From positions 1,219,001 through 1,283,000 of the forward strand of contig NZ_CP013987.1 in assembly GCF_001518815.1 (NCBI RefSeq): a DNA stretch of 64,000 nucleotides, in the 5' to 3' direction. Below the pieces are notes generated by a model. It ran no database searches. It had not been told where the DNA came from and saw only the letters and a list, made by a program, of their open reading frames with translations. Each line of letters starts with the position of its first letter. Position 1 is the stretch's first letter. The position numbers and the translations under genes were made by a program. Of this stretch, positions 36,393-45,680 are shown in pieces. The stretch is from Pseudomonas oryzihabitans. GTDB taxonomy: Bacteria > Pseudomonadota > Gammaproteobacteria > Pseudomonadales > Pseudomonadaceae.

Positions 36393-38150
36393 TTAACCCT
36401 GTTCGGCGTACCAGGCCTCGAAGGCGGGCAGGGCCATGGGCCGCGCCAGCAGATAGCCCTGAACCTCGTCACAGCCGGCGTCTTGCAGAAAGGTCAGCAC
36501 GTCTTCCGTCTCTATCCCTTCGGCGACGCTGCGATAGCCCAGCTTGCCGATCAGCGCCAGCAGTGCCCTGACCACCTCCTGCTTGCGCGGGTCGCTGGGC
36601 AGGTCATGGATCAGCGAGCGGTCGAGCTTGACGCTGGTGACCGGTAATTCGTAGAGGTAGGCGAAATTGCTGTAGCCGCTGCCAAAGTCGTCGATGGCGA
36701 TGTTCAGTCCCAGGGCACGCAGGTCGTGCAACTGGGCGATGGCCTCCGGATTACGCCTGAGCCATTCACCTTCGGTGATCTCGACTTCCAGCCGCCGCGG
36801 GTCCACACCTTGGCGCTGGCAGGTCTCGCGCAGCAGCGCCACCAGGTCGCCCTCGTCGAAATCCCGGGGCGACAGGTTGAGCGACAGCCGCCCCTGGTAG
36901 TCACTGTCCCAGCGCGCCAGCTGGGCGATGGCGGTGCGGATCACCCAGCGCGTGACGCTGTGGATCAGCGCGGTCTTCTCGATCGCCGGGATGAAGTCGC
37001 CGGGCGCGATGGGGCCGAGTTGCGGGTGCGTCCAGCGCAGCAAGGCCTCGGCACTGCACAGGGTACGGTCGGGCAAGGCCAGGCGTGGCTGGAAGGCCAG
37101 ACTGAAGTCGCCGCGTTCGAGGGCTTCGGGAAGTTGCCGCACCAGCTGGAAGATCCGCTGGAAGGCCTGGTCCTGCGGTCGCTCGTAGAGTCCCCAGTGG
37201 CGCGGGCTCAGGGCCGCCTGGTCGACGGCCACCAGGCCCTTGCGCAGCAGGTCGCGCACCTCGCCTGCCGTCAGCACGAAGGGCACCACGCCGGCCTTCA
37301 CCGGTGGGTCGATGGGAATCCGGTCGGCTTGGACCGGCGTCCTCAGCTGGGCGATCAGAGTGTCCAGCAGGGGCGGATAGTCGCAGTCCGCGGGCAGCAG
37401 GAAGGCGAATCGCCTGGTGTCCACGTGATAGACCTTGGCCCGCTCGCTCAGGGCGTCGCACAGCCGGAGGGCCAGGCAGCGCAGGAAGGTTTCGAAGGGC
37501 CACATGCCCTGGGCCAGGACCAGTTGGTCCTTCCACTGGGTTTCCAGGGGGTCTATCAGCACCAGCAGACGCAACTCGCCGGGACGGAGTTCGGCCAGTT
37601 GGGCGACATCCGCCTGGAACTGCTGGCGGTTGGGCAAGCCGCTGACCGGGTCGCGTCGCCGCAGGTGCTGGCGCAAGGCGATGAGCCTCATCACCTGGGC
37701 GGCGAAGTCGTCCAGCCGCTTGCGTTCCGTCGCGTTCAGTTCCCGTGGCTGGCTGTCGAGAATGCACAGGCTACCAATGGCATAGCCGCCCTCGGTGACC
37801 AGGGTCGAACCCGCATAGAAGCGCACATGGGGGGCGCGCACCACCAGCGGGTTATGGCTGAAGCGCGCATCGCAACGGGCATCGTTGATCTCCATCCGGC
37901 CGTCCGCCGCCTGGATGGTATGGGCGCAGAAGGCGTCCTCTCTCGGCATCTGCGGCAGGTCGAAGCCGACCCGTGCCTTGAACCACTGACGGTCGCGATC
38001 CACCAGGCTGATCAGCGCGGTCGGTACGTTGAAGCTGCTGGCGACCAGCTCGCAAAGGCGATCGAATTCCTCCGCTGGCGCCGAGTCGAGCAACTCCAGG
38101 GCGTGCAGGGCGTTGAGGCGATCATCTTCATACTGCAGGAAATCGGCCAT
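36393..38150 (-). CDS. GAF, degenerate GGDEF and EAL protein
   Basis: About 585 residues from ATG 38150 (frame open 23 codons further with a Cys-rich, unlikely tail). A GAF domain spans about 1-160 ([37 protein letters not shown]). The GGDEF domain, about 165-320, is degenerate: the active-site loop reads DTRRFAF. The EAL domain from about 345 is intact: [46 protein letters not shown]. Net activity should be phosphodiesterase, with the dead GGDEF domain perhaps binding GTP as a regulator. A strong sigma-28-like promoter lies upstream. Confidence 0.92.
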   Translation of the reverse strand: MADFLQYEDDRLNALHALELLDSAPAEEFDRLCELVASSFNVPTALISLVDRDRQWFKARVGFDLPQMPREDAFCAHTIQAADGRMEINDARCDARFSHNPLVVRAPHVRFYAGSTLVTEGGYAIGSLCILDSQPRELNATERKRLDDFAAQVMRLIALRQHLRRRDPVSGLPNRQQFQADVAQLAELRPGELRLLVLIDPLETQWKDQLVLAQGMWPFETFLRCLALRLCDALSERAKVYHVDTRRFAFLLPADCDYPPLLDTLIAQLRTPVQADRIPIDPPVKAGVVPFVLTAGEVRDLLRKGLVAVDQAALSPRHWGLYERPQDQAFQRIFQLVRQLPEALERGDFSLAFQPRLALPDRTLCSAEALLRWTHPQLGPIAPGDFIPAIEKTALIHSVTRWVIRTAIAQLARWDSDYQGRLSLNLSPRDFDEGDLVALLRETCQRQGVDPRRLEVEITEGEWLRRNPEAIAQLHDLRALGLNIAIDDFGSGYSNFAYLYELPVTSVKLDRSLIHDLPSDPRKQEVVRALLALIGKLGYRSVAEGIETEDVLTFLQDAGCDEVQGYLLARPMALPAFEAWYAEQG

Positions 38151-38262
38151 CGGGCTATCTCGGGCGGGTCGATGAGCCTTGTACGGGCAGCAAGCGCATC
38201 TTGGGAAAACTGTTGCCACTCGAGCCGGGCGGGGACGGCAAGCGAGAGGCAGGTCGACTGAG

Positions 38263-38289
38263 GTATCGGCGAGAAATCGTAAGACTTTA
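38263..38289 (-). promoter_or_regulatory. Candidate sigma-28 promoter of the GAF-GGDEF-EAL gene
   Basis: TAAAGTCT, 11 nt, then GCCGATAC on the minus strand: 7 of 8 at -35, 7 of 8 at -10, exact spacing. It lies about 113 bp before the start codon. Confidence 0.7.
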
Positions 38290-38384
38290 GGCTTTTAATC
38301 TTTCCTGCCAGTGTAAAACCTTAGCGCGGCTGCACCTCAATCGCGAGCCCTGGTCGAAGAGACATTCGCCGCCGAGTATCCCTC

Positions 38385-39062
38385 ATGACCCTCACCTGCC
38401 TGTTCGACATCAACGAGACCGTGCTCGACCTGTCCGCGCTGGATGGCCTGTTCAGCGAGCTGTTCGGCGATCCCCATAGCCGTGAACTGTGGTTCGCCCA
38501 GACCCTGCAGAATGCCATGACGGCCGAACTCTGTAGCCGCCATGCGCCCTTCGAGGCCCAGGGCCAGGCGGCGCTGGACATGGTCGGCGAGCGGCTCGGG
38601 CGTTCGCTGACCGCGTCCGACAAGCAGCGGGTGGCCGCGGCGCTGAAGGCCTTGCCCGCCCATCCCGACGTCAGACCTGGACTCGACTTCGCCCGGGAGC
38701 AGGGCGTGCATTGTATCGCCTTCTCCAACAACGCCCGCGCCGCCACCCAGGCACAGCTTGAGCACGCTGGCCTGAGCGACGCCTTCGCCACCATTCTTTC
38801 CGCCGAGGACGCCGGCGCCAGCAAGCCGGCCACTGCCACCTATCGCCAGGCCGCCGCCAGCCTGGGGCAGCCGGCCGAGCGTCTGTGGCTGGTCGCCGTC
38901 CACGCCTGGGACATCGCCGGGGCCCAGGCCGCCGGCTTCAAGGGCGCCCTCGTGCAGCGGCGCCCCGACCAGGTGGCCAATCCCCTGGCACCCCCCGTGG
39001 TGACCGGAAGCGATCTGAGAGAGGCAGTGGCGCGCATTCTGGCGCATGAGGGCCGCAGCTAG
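38385..39062 (+). CDS. Haloacid dehalogenase type II-like HAD hydrolase
   Basis: 225 residues. Motif I is FDINETV with nucleophile Asp8, motif II FSNN near 113-116, motif III lysine in ASKPATATY and motif IV in VHAWDIAGA. The HAWD element is typical of L-2-haloacid dehalogenases and close relatives; motif I has INETV instead of the usual AYGTL, so activity on 2-haloacids is uncertain and a phosphatase-like role is possible. Cytoplasmic. Divergent from the GAF-GGDEF-EAL gene; the next gene starts 75 bp on. Confidence 0.87.
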   Translation: MTLTCLFDINETVLDLSALDGLFSELFGDPHSRELWFAQTLQNAMTAELCSRHAPFEAQGQAALDMVGERLGRSLTASDKQRVAAALKALPAHPDVRPGLDFAREQGVHCIAFSNNARAATQAQLEHAGLSDAFATILSAEDAGASKPATATYRQAAASLGQPAERLWLVAVHAWDIAGAQAAGFKGALVQRRPDQVANPLAPPVVTGSDLREAVARILAHEGRS

Positions 39063-39136
39063 CGGCCTGGCGTGCTAACGTCCGCGCCATCACCGGCCAG
39101 GTGCCGGTTTTTCAAGACAGTGAGAGTCGCTTTGCC

Positions 39137-40453
39137 ATGACGGATACCCTAGCCCGGCTGCGTGCCGGCGAACTGGCGGGGGCCACGCGGCTGACCCTGC
39201 GCGCCGACCTGACCGAGTTTCCCGAAGAGATCTATGCCCTGGCCGACAGCCTGGAAATCCTTGACCTGTCCGGCAACCGGCTGACCCATCTGCCCGCTGA
39301 TCTGGGCCGGCTGCACCGGTTGCGCATTCTCTTCTGCTCGGGCAATCCCTTCACCGAATTGCCCGAGGTGCTGGGCACGCTGCCCAACCTGGAGATGATC
39401 GGCTTCAAGGCCTGTGAGCTGGAGCAGGTGAGCGCGGCTGCGCTGCCGCCGCGGTTGCGCTGGTTGATCCTGACCGACAACCGCATCGCTACCCTGCCGA
39501 CCGCCCTGGGCGAACGCCCGGCGCTGCAAAAACTGATGTTGGCGGGCAACCAGCTGGAGGCATTGCCGGCGAGCATGGCCGAGCTGCACCAGCTGGAACT
39601 CCTGCGCCTGTCGGCGAATCGCTTCGCGGCGCTGCCGCCGGCCATTCTCGAGCTGCCGCGGCTGACCTGGCTGGCCTATGGCGACAACCCCCTCGGCGCC
39701 GCCCGCGAACAGGCGGTGCGGGCCCAGGCGGCCCAGCAGCAACGCATCGCCTGGCGCGATCTGCGGCTTGGCGAGCGGCTGGGGGAGGGCGCCTCCGGCA
39801 TCATTCACCAGGCGTGCTGGCAGTCGCCCGAGGGCCCGCGCGAGGTGGCGGTCAAGCTGTTCAAGGGCAGCATGACCAGTGACGGCACCCCGGAGAGCGA
39901 AAGCGCCGCCAGTCTCAGTGCCGGTACCCATCCCTGGCTGATCGGCGCCCTGGGCGATCTGGCCGATCATCCCGAGCAGCGCAGCGGCTTGGTGCTGGAA
40001 CTGGTGGAACCGGCCTTCGGCAATCTGGCTGGTCCGCCCAGCTTCACCACCTGCAGCCGTGACGTCTATCCGGAAGACACCCGCTTTACCGCCGCCGCCG
40101 TACGCGAGATGGCGGGCGGCATGGCCAGCGCCCTGGCGCACCTGCATGGCCACGGCTTGGTCCATGGTGACTTCTATGCCCACAACATCCTCTGGGATGG
40201 CGGCGCGCGCTGCCTGCTGGGTGACTTCGGCGGTGCCTCCCTGCTGCCCGACGACACCGCGCAGGCCGCCCGGCTGCAGCGCTTCGAGAGTCGCGCCTTT
40301 GGCATCCTGCTGGACGAATGGCTGGCGCGGTGCAGCGAACCGGTCGATCCGGCCCTGGCGGCCCTGGCCGAGGAGTGCCAGCAGAGTACGCTGGATGCGC
40401 GCCCGCTGCTGGCGGACGTGGCGCGTCGCCTGCAGGGTCGGGCTGACACCTAG
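39137..40453 (+). CDS. Leucine-rich-repeat protein kinase
   Basis: About 438 residues from ATG 39137. About seven leucine-rich repeats (residues 36-185, LxxLxLxxNxLxxLP pattern) are joined to a eukaryotic-like protein kinase domain. Kinase motifs: glycine loop LGEGASGI (215-222), Lys240 in EVAVKLF, catalytic loop HGDFYAHN with Asp345 and Asn350, and DFG at 363-365. The kinase is short: the C-lobe after DFG has only about 70 residues. It is cytosolic, with no signal peptide or membrane helix. The LRR part probably selects partner proteins; targets are unknown. It overlaps the stop of the convergent racemase gene by 4 bp. Confidence 0.9.
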   Translation: MTDTLARLRAGELAGATRLTLRADLTEFPEEIYALADSLEILDLSGNRLTHLPADLGRLHRLRILFCSGNPFTELPEVLGTLPNLEMIGFKACELEQVSAAALPPRLRWLILTDNRIATLPTALGERPALQKLMLAGNQLEALPASMAELHQLELLRLSANRFAALPPAILELPRLTWLAYGDNPLGAAREQAVRAQAAQQQRIAWRDLRLGERLGEGASGIIHQACWQSPEGPREVAVKLFKGSMTSDGTPESESAASLSAGTHPWLIGALGDLADHPEQRSGLVLELVEPAFGNLAGPPSFTTCSRDVYPEDTRFTAAAVREMAGGMASALAHLHGHGLVHGDFYAHNILWDGGARCLLGDFGGASLLPDDTAQAARLQRFESRAFGILLDEWLARCSEPVDPALAALAEECQQSTLDARPLLADVARRLQGRADT

Positions 40454-41142
40454 CTTAGCGCCCAGTCCACGGCAGCCAGGGCATGCAGTCGGGTGGTGTC
40501 GAACAGCGGCACCGCACTGTCGCTCTGGTCCACCAGCAGCATGATCTCCGTGCAGCCGAGCACGATGCCCTCGGCACCCTGGGCGACCAGCTCGCCGATG
40601 ACCGCGCGGTAGGCTTCCCGTGATTCCGCGCGTACCTCACCCCGCACCAGCTCCTCGTAGATGATGCGGTGTACGGTCTGGCGCCCTGCCAGCTCGGGTA
40701 CCCGTACCTTCAGGCCAAAACGCTCCGTCAGGCGCTCGCGATAGAAGGCCTGTTCCATGGTGAAGGCGGTACCCAGCAGGCCGATGGTCTCGAGGCCCTG
40801 GGCACGGATCGCCGCACCCGTGGGGTCGGCGATGTGCAACAGCGGCAGCGAGGTGGCCGCCTCGAGTTCCGCCGCCAGGCAGTGCATGGTGTTGGTACAG
40901 AGCACCAGGGCCTCGGCCCCGCCGGCGGCCAGTTGCCGCGCATGGTCTTGCAGGCGCTGACCCAGCGTCGTCCAGTCACCCGCATGCTGCAGGGCGGCGA
41001 TCTCGGCGAAATCCACCGACAGCAAGAGGCAGGCGGCCGAATGGCTACCGCCCAGCCGTCGCCGGACCTCTTCGTTGAGGATGCGATAGTAGTGAGCCGA
41101 ACTCTCCCAGCTCATGCCGCCTAGCAGGCCCAGGGTACGCAT
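40450..41142 (-). CDS. Aspartate/glutamate racemase-family protein
   Basis: About 230 residues from ATG 41142, where the family-typical start MRTLGLLGGMSWESSA lies; the frame is open 48 codons further but shows no ribosome site. Catalytic cysteines occur in LCTNTMH and LGCTEI, the two-base racemase arrangement. YgeA-like members racemise aspartate, glutamate or other amino acids without PLP. Cytoplasmic, single gene. Which amino acid it prefers cannot be read from the sequence. Confidence 0.9.
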   Translation of the reverse strand: MRTLGLLGGMSWESSAHYYRILNEEVRRRLGGSHSAACLLLSVDFAEIAALQHAGDWTTLGQRLQDHARQLAAGGAEALVLCTNTMHCLAAELEAATSLPLLHIADPTGAAIRAQGLETIGLLGTAFTMEQAFYRERLTERFGLKVRVPELAGRQTVHRIIYEELVRGEVRAESREAYRAVIGELVAQGAEGIVLGCTEIMLLVDQSDSAVPLFDTTRLHALAAVDWALS

Positions 41143-41335
41143 GGATTTTTCTCTCGGTGGCCAAAGAGGCCATCTTGCCTGGCGGGCGCGACGGATGAAG
41201 AGAGGCAGTGGCGCTTGGATGGAGCGGTACAGTGCGGCGTGCGACCGCCAGGCGGCAAGCGAGTCGGCGACTGGCGACGGCACCACCCTTCGCTATGCTT
41301 GCCAAAGGCCACTGTCGGCCCTGGAGGTGATCGTC

Positions 41336-41527
41336 ATGCTCAAGGCACTGTTCACCGCGGTAGCCCTGACGCTCTTCGCGTCTGCCAGTGTCCAGGCGGC
41401 GCCCTGTCGGGATGCCCAGGGCAAGTTCGTCAAGTGCGACACGACCAAGGCCAAGGCCGCGCGATGCAAGGACGCCCAGGGTAAGTTCGCCAAATGCGGC
41501 ATGCCTGGAGCCAAGCCGGTCGACTAG
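41336..41527 (+). CDS. Tiny exported protein with two Cys-rich repeats
   Basis: 63 residues from ATG 41336 behind a strong GGAGGTGA site. A Sec signal peptide (residues 1-21, ending SVQA) precedes a mature part of about 42 residues holding two near-identical 11-residue units, CRDAQGKFVKC and CKDAQGKFAKC, joined by a Thr/Lys/Ala linker. The paired cysteines suggest disulfides in the periplasm. Such small CxDAxGKFxKC proteins look familiar from other proteobacteria but I know no function. A hairpin follows the stop. Confidence 0.75.
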   Translation: MLKALFTAVALTLFASASVQAAPCRDAQGKFVKCDTTKAKAARCKDAQGKFAKCGMPGAKPVD

Positions 41528-41534
41528 GGCAAGC

Positions 41535-41562
41535 CGTCCGCCAGCCTGGAGGCCGGCGGACG
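41535..41562. terminator. Hairpin between two convergent genes
   Basis: CGTCCGCC and GGCGGACG form a perfect 8-bp stem around 12 nt, between the small exported protein and the chemoreceptor stop. There is no clear T run on either strand. Confidence 0.45.
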
Positions 41563-41568
41563 CCTCGC

Positions 41569-43197
41569 TTAGGCCACCTTGAAACGACCCACCAGCTGAT
41601 TCATCTGCACCGCCAGTTGCGAGAGTTCGCTGCTGGCCGTGGCGGTCTGGCTGGCACCGGCGGCGCTCTGTACCGAGAGGTCGCGGATGGTCACCAGCGC
41701 CCGGTCCACTTCCCGGGCCACATGGGCCTGTTCTTCGGCAGCGGTGGCGATCAGGGTGGTGCGTTCGGTGATACCGGTCACCGCGCTGGTGATGACCGCC
41801 AGCGACTGTTCCGAATCCCGCGCCAGGTTCAGGGTGCGCTGGGCGAGACCGGCGGTGGCATTCATGGTGCTGACCGCCTCGCTGCTGCCGCGCTGCACCT
41901 GGCTGATGACGGCTTCGATCTCCTGGGTCGATTGTTGAGTCCGTTGCGCCAGCGCCCGTACCTCGTCGGCCACCACGGCGAAGCCCCGACCCGCATCACC
42001 GGCACGCGCGGCTTCGATGGCGGCGTTGAGGGCCAGCAGGTTGGTCTGTTCGGCCACCCCGCGGATCACCTCCAATACGGTGGTGATATTGCCGACATCG
42101 TTTGCCAGTTGCTGGATTTGCTGGCTGCTGTCGGTGACGTTGCCATTGAGCGCCTCGATGGCATGCACGGTCTGTTCGACGCTGGCGCGACCCTGGCGCG
42201 AGGCGGTATCGGAATCACGCGCCTCGGTCGAGGTGCTCTCGGCGTTGCGGGCGACTTCTTCCACCGCCGCGGTCATCTGGTTGACGGCAGTGGCGGCCTG
42301 TTCGATTTCCTGATTCTGCTGATTCAGGCCCCGGTTGGCGTCTTCGGTCACTGCGTGCATCTCGGTGGCGGCCGACGCCAGCTGGATGGCGGAATCGCTG
42401 ATCTGCTGCAGGGTTTGCACCAGATTGCTGCGCATCCGCTCGAAGCTCAGGCTCAGTTGGTGGATCTCGTCGCGGCCCTGGTCCTGCCAGGATTGCATGA
42501 GGTCGCCATTGGCGATGCTTTCGGCCACCGCCATGCTGCGGCGGACCGGCACCACCAGGCTCTGGGTGAAGCGCCAGGCGATCAGCAGGGTCATGACCAG
42601 TGCCAGGACCATGGTAGCGGTCACATAGGTGAGGCTCTGCTCATAGAGGCTGGTCGCTTCCTTGCCGATCTCGGTGGCCTGCTCACGATTGACCTTGATG
42701 AGGCCCTGAACCTTGGCCAGCACCGGCTCGTTGAGCGGACGGAAGGTCTGGTTCAGATAGCTTCGGGCAGCGTCGGTGCCTTCGCTGGCCGAGCGCCGCA
42801 GCACCTCGTCCAGGGCCGTACGCCAGGGGGCGATGAGTTGGCGCAATTCCTGGTAGATACTGGCTTCCTTGTCGCTACCGATCACCTTCTGGTAGGCCTC
42901 AAGCGCCTTGGCGAAGCGGTCTTGCTCCTCCTTGAGCTGTGCCTGACTGGCCTGGCTCAAATTGCTGTCGGTGGTCGTGATGAATCTCAGGGTTTCCAGG
43001 CGAATCTGCAGGATGGCGGACTCCAGCTCGGCCGCGATTCTGGTGCCGCCCAAACTGCCATGCTCGATCTGCTGCTCGCTCTCCCGGAGCTTGCCGATCT
43101 GGTTCAGGCTGAATAGCCCGAGGCCAATCAGCAAGACCGCGAAACTGGTAAAGCACAGCAGCGCTCTGCTACCTATTTTCAGATTCCTTAATGACAT
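41569..43197 (-). CDS. Methyl-accepting chemotaxis protein with four-helix-bundle sensor
   Basis: About 542 residues from ATG 43197, with GAGGAG 6-7 nt upstream. Membrane helix 1 spans about 11-31, a periplasmic all-helical domain of about 150 residues follows (4HB_MCP type), then helix 2 about 185-207, a HAMP domain and a signalling domain with the conserved tip [19 protein letters not shown]. 4HB receptors sense amino acids, aromatic or organic acids; the ligand is unknown. No sigma-28 promoter of the quality seen for the first receptor is visible. The region upstream is AT-rich and holds a small divergent reading frame. Confidence 0.92.
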   Translation of the reverse strand: MSLRNLKIGSRALLCFTSFAVLLIGLGLFSLNQIGKLRESEQQIEHGSLGGTRIAAELESAILQIRLETLRFITTTDSNLSQASQAQLKEEQDRFAKALEAYQKVIGSDKEASIYQELRQLIAPWRTALDEVLRRSASEGTDAARSYLNQTFRPLNEPVLAKVQGLIKVNREQATEIGKEATSLYEQSLTYVTATMVLALVMTLLIAWRFTQSLVVPVRRSMAVAESIANGDLMQSWQDQGRDEIHQLSLSFERMRSNLVQTLQQISDSAIQLASAATEMHAVTEDANRGLNQQNQEIEQAATAVNQMTAAVEEVARNAESTSTEARDSDTASRQGRASVEQTVHAIEALNGNVTDSSQQIQQLANDVGNITTVLEVIRGVAEQTNLLALNAAIEAARAGDAGRGFAVVADEVRALAQRTQQSTQEIEAVISQVQRGSSEAVSTMNATAGLAQRTLNLARDSEQSLAVITSAVTGITERTTLIATAAEEQAHVAREVDRALVTIRDLSVQSAAGASQTATASSELSQLAVQMNQLVGRFKVA

Positions 43198-43270
43198 TAA
43201 CTGCTCCTCATTGTTGGAAATGACTGGCGGCAATGTTTCAAAAAACAATGGAATTTGAATCAGGTGGCCG

Positions 43271-43393
43271 ATGAATAAGCTAAATCTGCGCTTGATCGGT
43301 AGCGCGATAGCTTTGCATCTTCTCTTTTTGTTTAGTCAATCTTATGGCGCTAATTTTCCGCTCTATCAGCCTGAGAGGCATTTTGGGATGTAA
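43271..43393 (+). CDS. Possible 40-residue secreted peptide
   Basis: ATG 43271 (AGGTGG a few nt upstream) opens a 40-codon frame ending TAA. Its product begins [20 protein letters not shown] and continues [20 protein letters not shown]: basic start, hydrophobic core, and a plausible cleavage site near SYGA. The codons are AT-richer than in neighbours, which suggests either a recent arrival or chance. No homologue is known to me. Confidence 0.35.
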   Translation: MNKLNLRLIGSAIALHLLFLFSQSYGANFPLYQPERHFGM

Positions 43394-43734
43394 TAACGCA
43401 TTCCTATACGACATGGGATCTTTGGTTGGCGTCCGAGCGGAGGGTAGCTGTTGCACCTCAAGACGGTGCTAATAAGGAAAATAGCTGGATAACGTGGTTC
43501 TTCATTTCGGACTTAATGGTCCGAAATAATTTAAATAGTCCGGTATGGATGTTTTGCTTCAATCCAAAACGCCATGAAGTTAGAGAGCTAAGTTAGCTAT
43601 CGGCGTCCAAAGAAATAATAATGATGAAATAACCAGAGATAGGCGACGTGAGCGCGGGGTGGTGATGCAGGTTTCGAAGGCCCTTGTTCTGGCATCAGGC
43701 CGCTTGGGCCTGATGCCAGTTGAAAAACCGGTTC
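43394..43734. other. AT-rich gap without a recognisable gene
   Basis: This stretch is clearly AT-richer than the rest of the window. It holds one perfect 9-bp hairpin, ATTTCGGAC-TTAATG-GTCCGAAAT at 43504-43527, followed by AATTTAAATAG but no T run. There are no longer reading frames with a ribosome site. It could be a promoter or operator zone, a small RNA, or the remnant of a lost gene. Confidence 0.6.
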
Positions 43735-44544
43735 TCAGTCGTCCTTCTGCGCCGACCCGGGTTCCGACCAGGCGCGGTGGCGTTCGGCCTTCTGGGCTTC
43801 GCTCTCGACGCGATTGAGCACCTCGCCCTCATGTTGGACCTCGGGCCCACCGCCGTAGACATGATCCAGGCCCTGCATCAGGGCGGCATAGCCCTGGGCC
43901 GCGACCTGTACCGGATCGTTCTTGGGACCGGCGCCGACGCTGGTGTCGTCCTCGCCGGCGCGGTGGAAGAAGTTGGTATCGGTCTGGCCGGGCATGAGCA
44001 CCGTGAGGGTCACGCCGCTGTCCTTGAGTTCGTTGCGCACGGCGAAGGCGAAGGAATTGATGAACGCCTTGGAGGCGCCGTAGACCGCCTCGAAAGGAAT
44101 CGGCGCCGTGGCCGAGATGGACGAGGTAAAGAGCACCCGGCCGCGACCGGCGGCGACCATGTCCGGCAAGACCAGCTTGGCCAGGTGCACGGTGGACATC
44201 ACATTGAGCTGGATCAGTGCCATCTCGTCTTCCAGGCGCGTCTGGCCGACGAAGGCGCCGCCGAGGCCGACCCCGGCGTTGAGCACCACGACGTCCAGCG
44301 GCCGCCCTTGGCGGCGCAGGAATCTATAGGTCTCTTCCACGCCCACGGCGGTGCGCAGGTCGGCCGCATGGCTCCAGACCTTGACTCCCAGGGCGCGCAG
44401 CTCCCGCTCGGCGGCATCGAGGCCATCGCCACGGGAAACCAGCAGCAGATCATGGCCATGGCGGGCCAGCTGCTTGGCCAATTCGAAGCCGATGCCGCTG
44501 GAGGCACCGGTAACGGCGGCCAGTGGCCGGGTAACATTGCTCAT
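43735..44544 (-). CDS. Short-chain dehydrogenase/reductase
   Basis: About 269 residues from ATG 44544 (AGAGGA 7 nt upstream; the longer frame lacks a site). A classical SDR: TGASSGIG cofactor loop at about 12-19, LNAGVG, TSSIS and the catalytic YGASK. After the Rossmann core comes a polar C-terminal tail rich in Glu and Arg. NAD(P)-dependent oxidation or reduction of a small alcohol or ketone is likely; the substrate is unknown. Divergent from the DUF3820 gene. Confidence 0.88.
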   Translation of the reverse strand: MSNVTRPLAAVTGASSGIGFELAKQLARHGHDLLLVSRGDGLDAAERELRALGVKVWSHAADLRTAVGVEETYRFLRRQGRPLDVVVLNAGVGLGGAFVGQTRLEDEMALIQLNVMSTVHLAKLVLPDMVAAGRGRVLFTSSISATAPIPFEAVYGASKAFINSFAFAVRNELKDSGVTLTVLMPGQTDTNFFHRAGEDDTSVGAGPKNDPVQVAAQGYAALMQGLDHVYGGGPEVQHEGEVLNRVESEAQKAERHRAWSEPGSAQKDD

Positions 44545-44666
44545 GCTGAAATCCTCTGCAGACCTGTTGTAGCTGGGATCGTCGCGGAGGCGTGGCGCTC
44601 CCCGCAACCGACGGGTAACCCGAACCGGCATGGCATAATCGCCACGCCGTGTAGAGGAGACAAGCG

Positions 44667-44879
44667 ATGCAGCCCGCGGATCTGGAAGCCCTGGTGACCT
44701 GGACCATGCCCTATGGCAAGTACGCCGGCCGTCTGCTGGCCGATCTGCCGGGCCACTACCTCAACTGGTTCGCCCGCAGCGGCTTTCCGCCCGGCGAACT
44801 GGGGCGGCTGTTGGCGCTGATGCAGGAGATCGACCACAACGGCCTCAAGCCGCTGCTCGATCCGCTGCGGCGACGCTAA
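44667..44879 (+). CDS. DUF3820-family small protein
   Basis: 70 residues with a good GAGGAGA site. The pattern MPYGKYAGRLLADLPGHYLNWF is the DUF3820 signature; members are small cytosolic proteins, some noted as quorum-regulated in P. aeruginosa. Function is not established. The last 4 bp overlap the convergent acetyltransferase gene. Confidence 0.82.
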   Translation: MQPADLEALVTWTMPYGKYAGRLLADLPGHYLNWFARSGFPPGELGRLLALMQEIDHNGLKPLLDPLRRR

Positions 44880-45328
44880 TCCGCCACACGGCGCATATCG
44901 ATATGGGGAATCCCATCCTCGTCATACACCCCTGAGCAGGACGTGAAGCCGTAGCGGCCATAGTAGGCCTGCAGGTGGGCCTGGGCGGAGAGGAACAGCG
45001 GACGCCCGGGCCAGCGCTCGGCGCAGACCCGCAGGGCCTCTTCCAGCAACTGATGACCGAGACCGCTGCCCCGGCCTTCCGGCGCCACGATCACCCGGCC
45101 GATCACCGCCTCGTCACGCACCGCGCCGAGCAGCCGGAGATAGGCGAGCAGTTCGCCATCCTGCCAACCGAACAGGTGCCAGACGTCTTCCGTCAGATCC
45201 AGGCCGTCGGGATCGGGATAGACGCACTCCTGCTCCACCACGAAGACCCGGGCGCGCAGCACCAGGGCGGCATAGAGCTCGGCGGTGGTCAGTGCCGGGG
45301 CGACGCGGCAGGTCCACTGGATGGCCAT
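44876..45328 (-). CDS. ElaA-type GNAT acetyltransferase
   Basis: 150 residues. The N-terminus VLRARVFVVEQECVYPDPD and the acetyl-CoA loop VAPEGRGSGLG match ElaA-like GNAT proteins, which transfer acetyl groups from acetyl-CoA to an unknown acceptor. Cytoplasmic. It follows the small membrane protein on the same strand with a 2-bp gap, so the two are probably co-transcribed. Confidence 0.88.
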   Translation of the reverse strand: MAIQWTCRVAPALTTAELYAALVLRARVFVVEQECVYPDPDGLDLTEDVWHLFGWQDGELLAYLRLLGAVRDEAVIGRVIVAPEGRGSGLGHQLLEEALRVCAERWPGRPLFLSAQAHLQAYYGRYGFTSCSGVYDEDGIPHIDMRRVAD

Positions 45329-45330
45329 GG

Positions 45331-45555
45331 TCAGTCCTTGCGCCGGCCGGACAGCATGCGGAAGCGATTGCGGTTGAGCAGCACGTAGCCGGTCAGTTGC
45401 AGGCCGGCGGCAAACAGCAGGCTGCGCATGGCGCCGGGCTCGGCGGGCCGTGGGCCCTGATAGAGGCCATAGAGGGCGAAGGCCACGCCCAGCAGGCCGA
45501 GGATAAAGAAGACCAGGCCGATCTTGGTCAGGCGGGGAAGGTTGCGCAGGTTCAT
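45331..45555 (-). CDS. Small inner-membrane protein
   Basis: About 74 residues if started at ATG 45555 (MNLRNLPRL); ATG 45561 and GTG 45585 are in frame and no start has a convincing ribosome site. Two hydrophobic helices (about 11-31 and 44-62) end in a basic tail RNRFRMLSGRRKD. Such a hairpin would place both ends in the cytoplasm. No family known to me. Likely in one transcript with the acetyltransferase. Confidence 0.6.
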   Translation of the reverse strand: MNLRNLPRLTKIGLVFFILGLLGVAFALYGLYQGPRPAEPGAMRSLLFAAGLQLTGYVLLNRNRFRMLSGRRKD

Positions 45556-45680
45556 GGGCATGTCGTCAAAGGCAAAGGCCGCCACGCTAACCGCCCGGAC
45601 CGGGCTTGTCGAGCCGATAGGCAGCCGCGGCGTACTGGTCTAACGTGACCTGATGACCCTTGTCGCAGGAGCAGAGCCGC

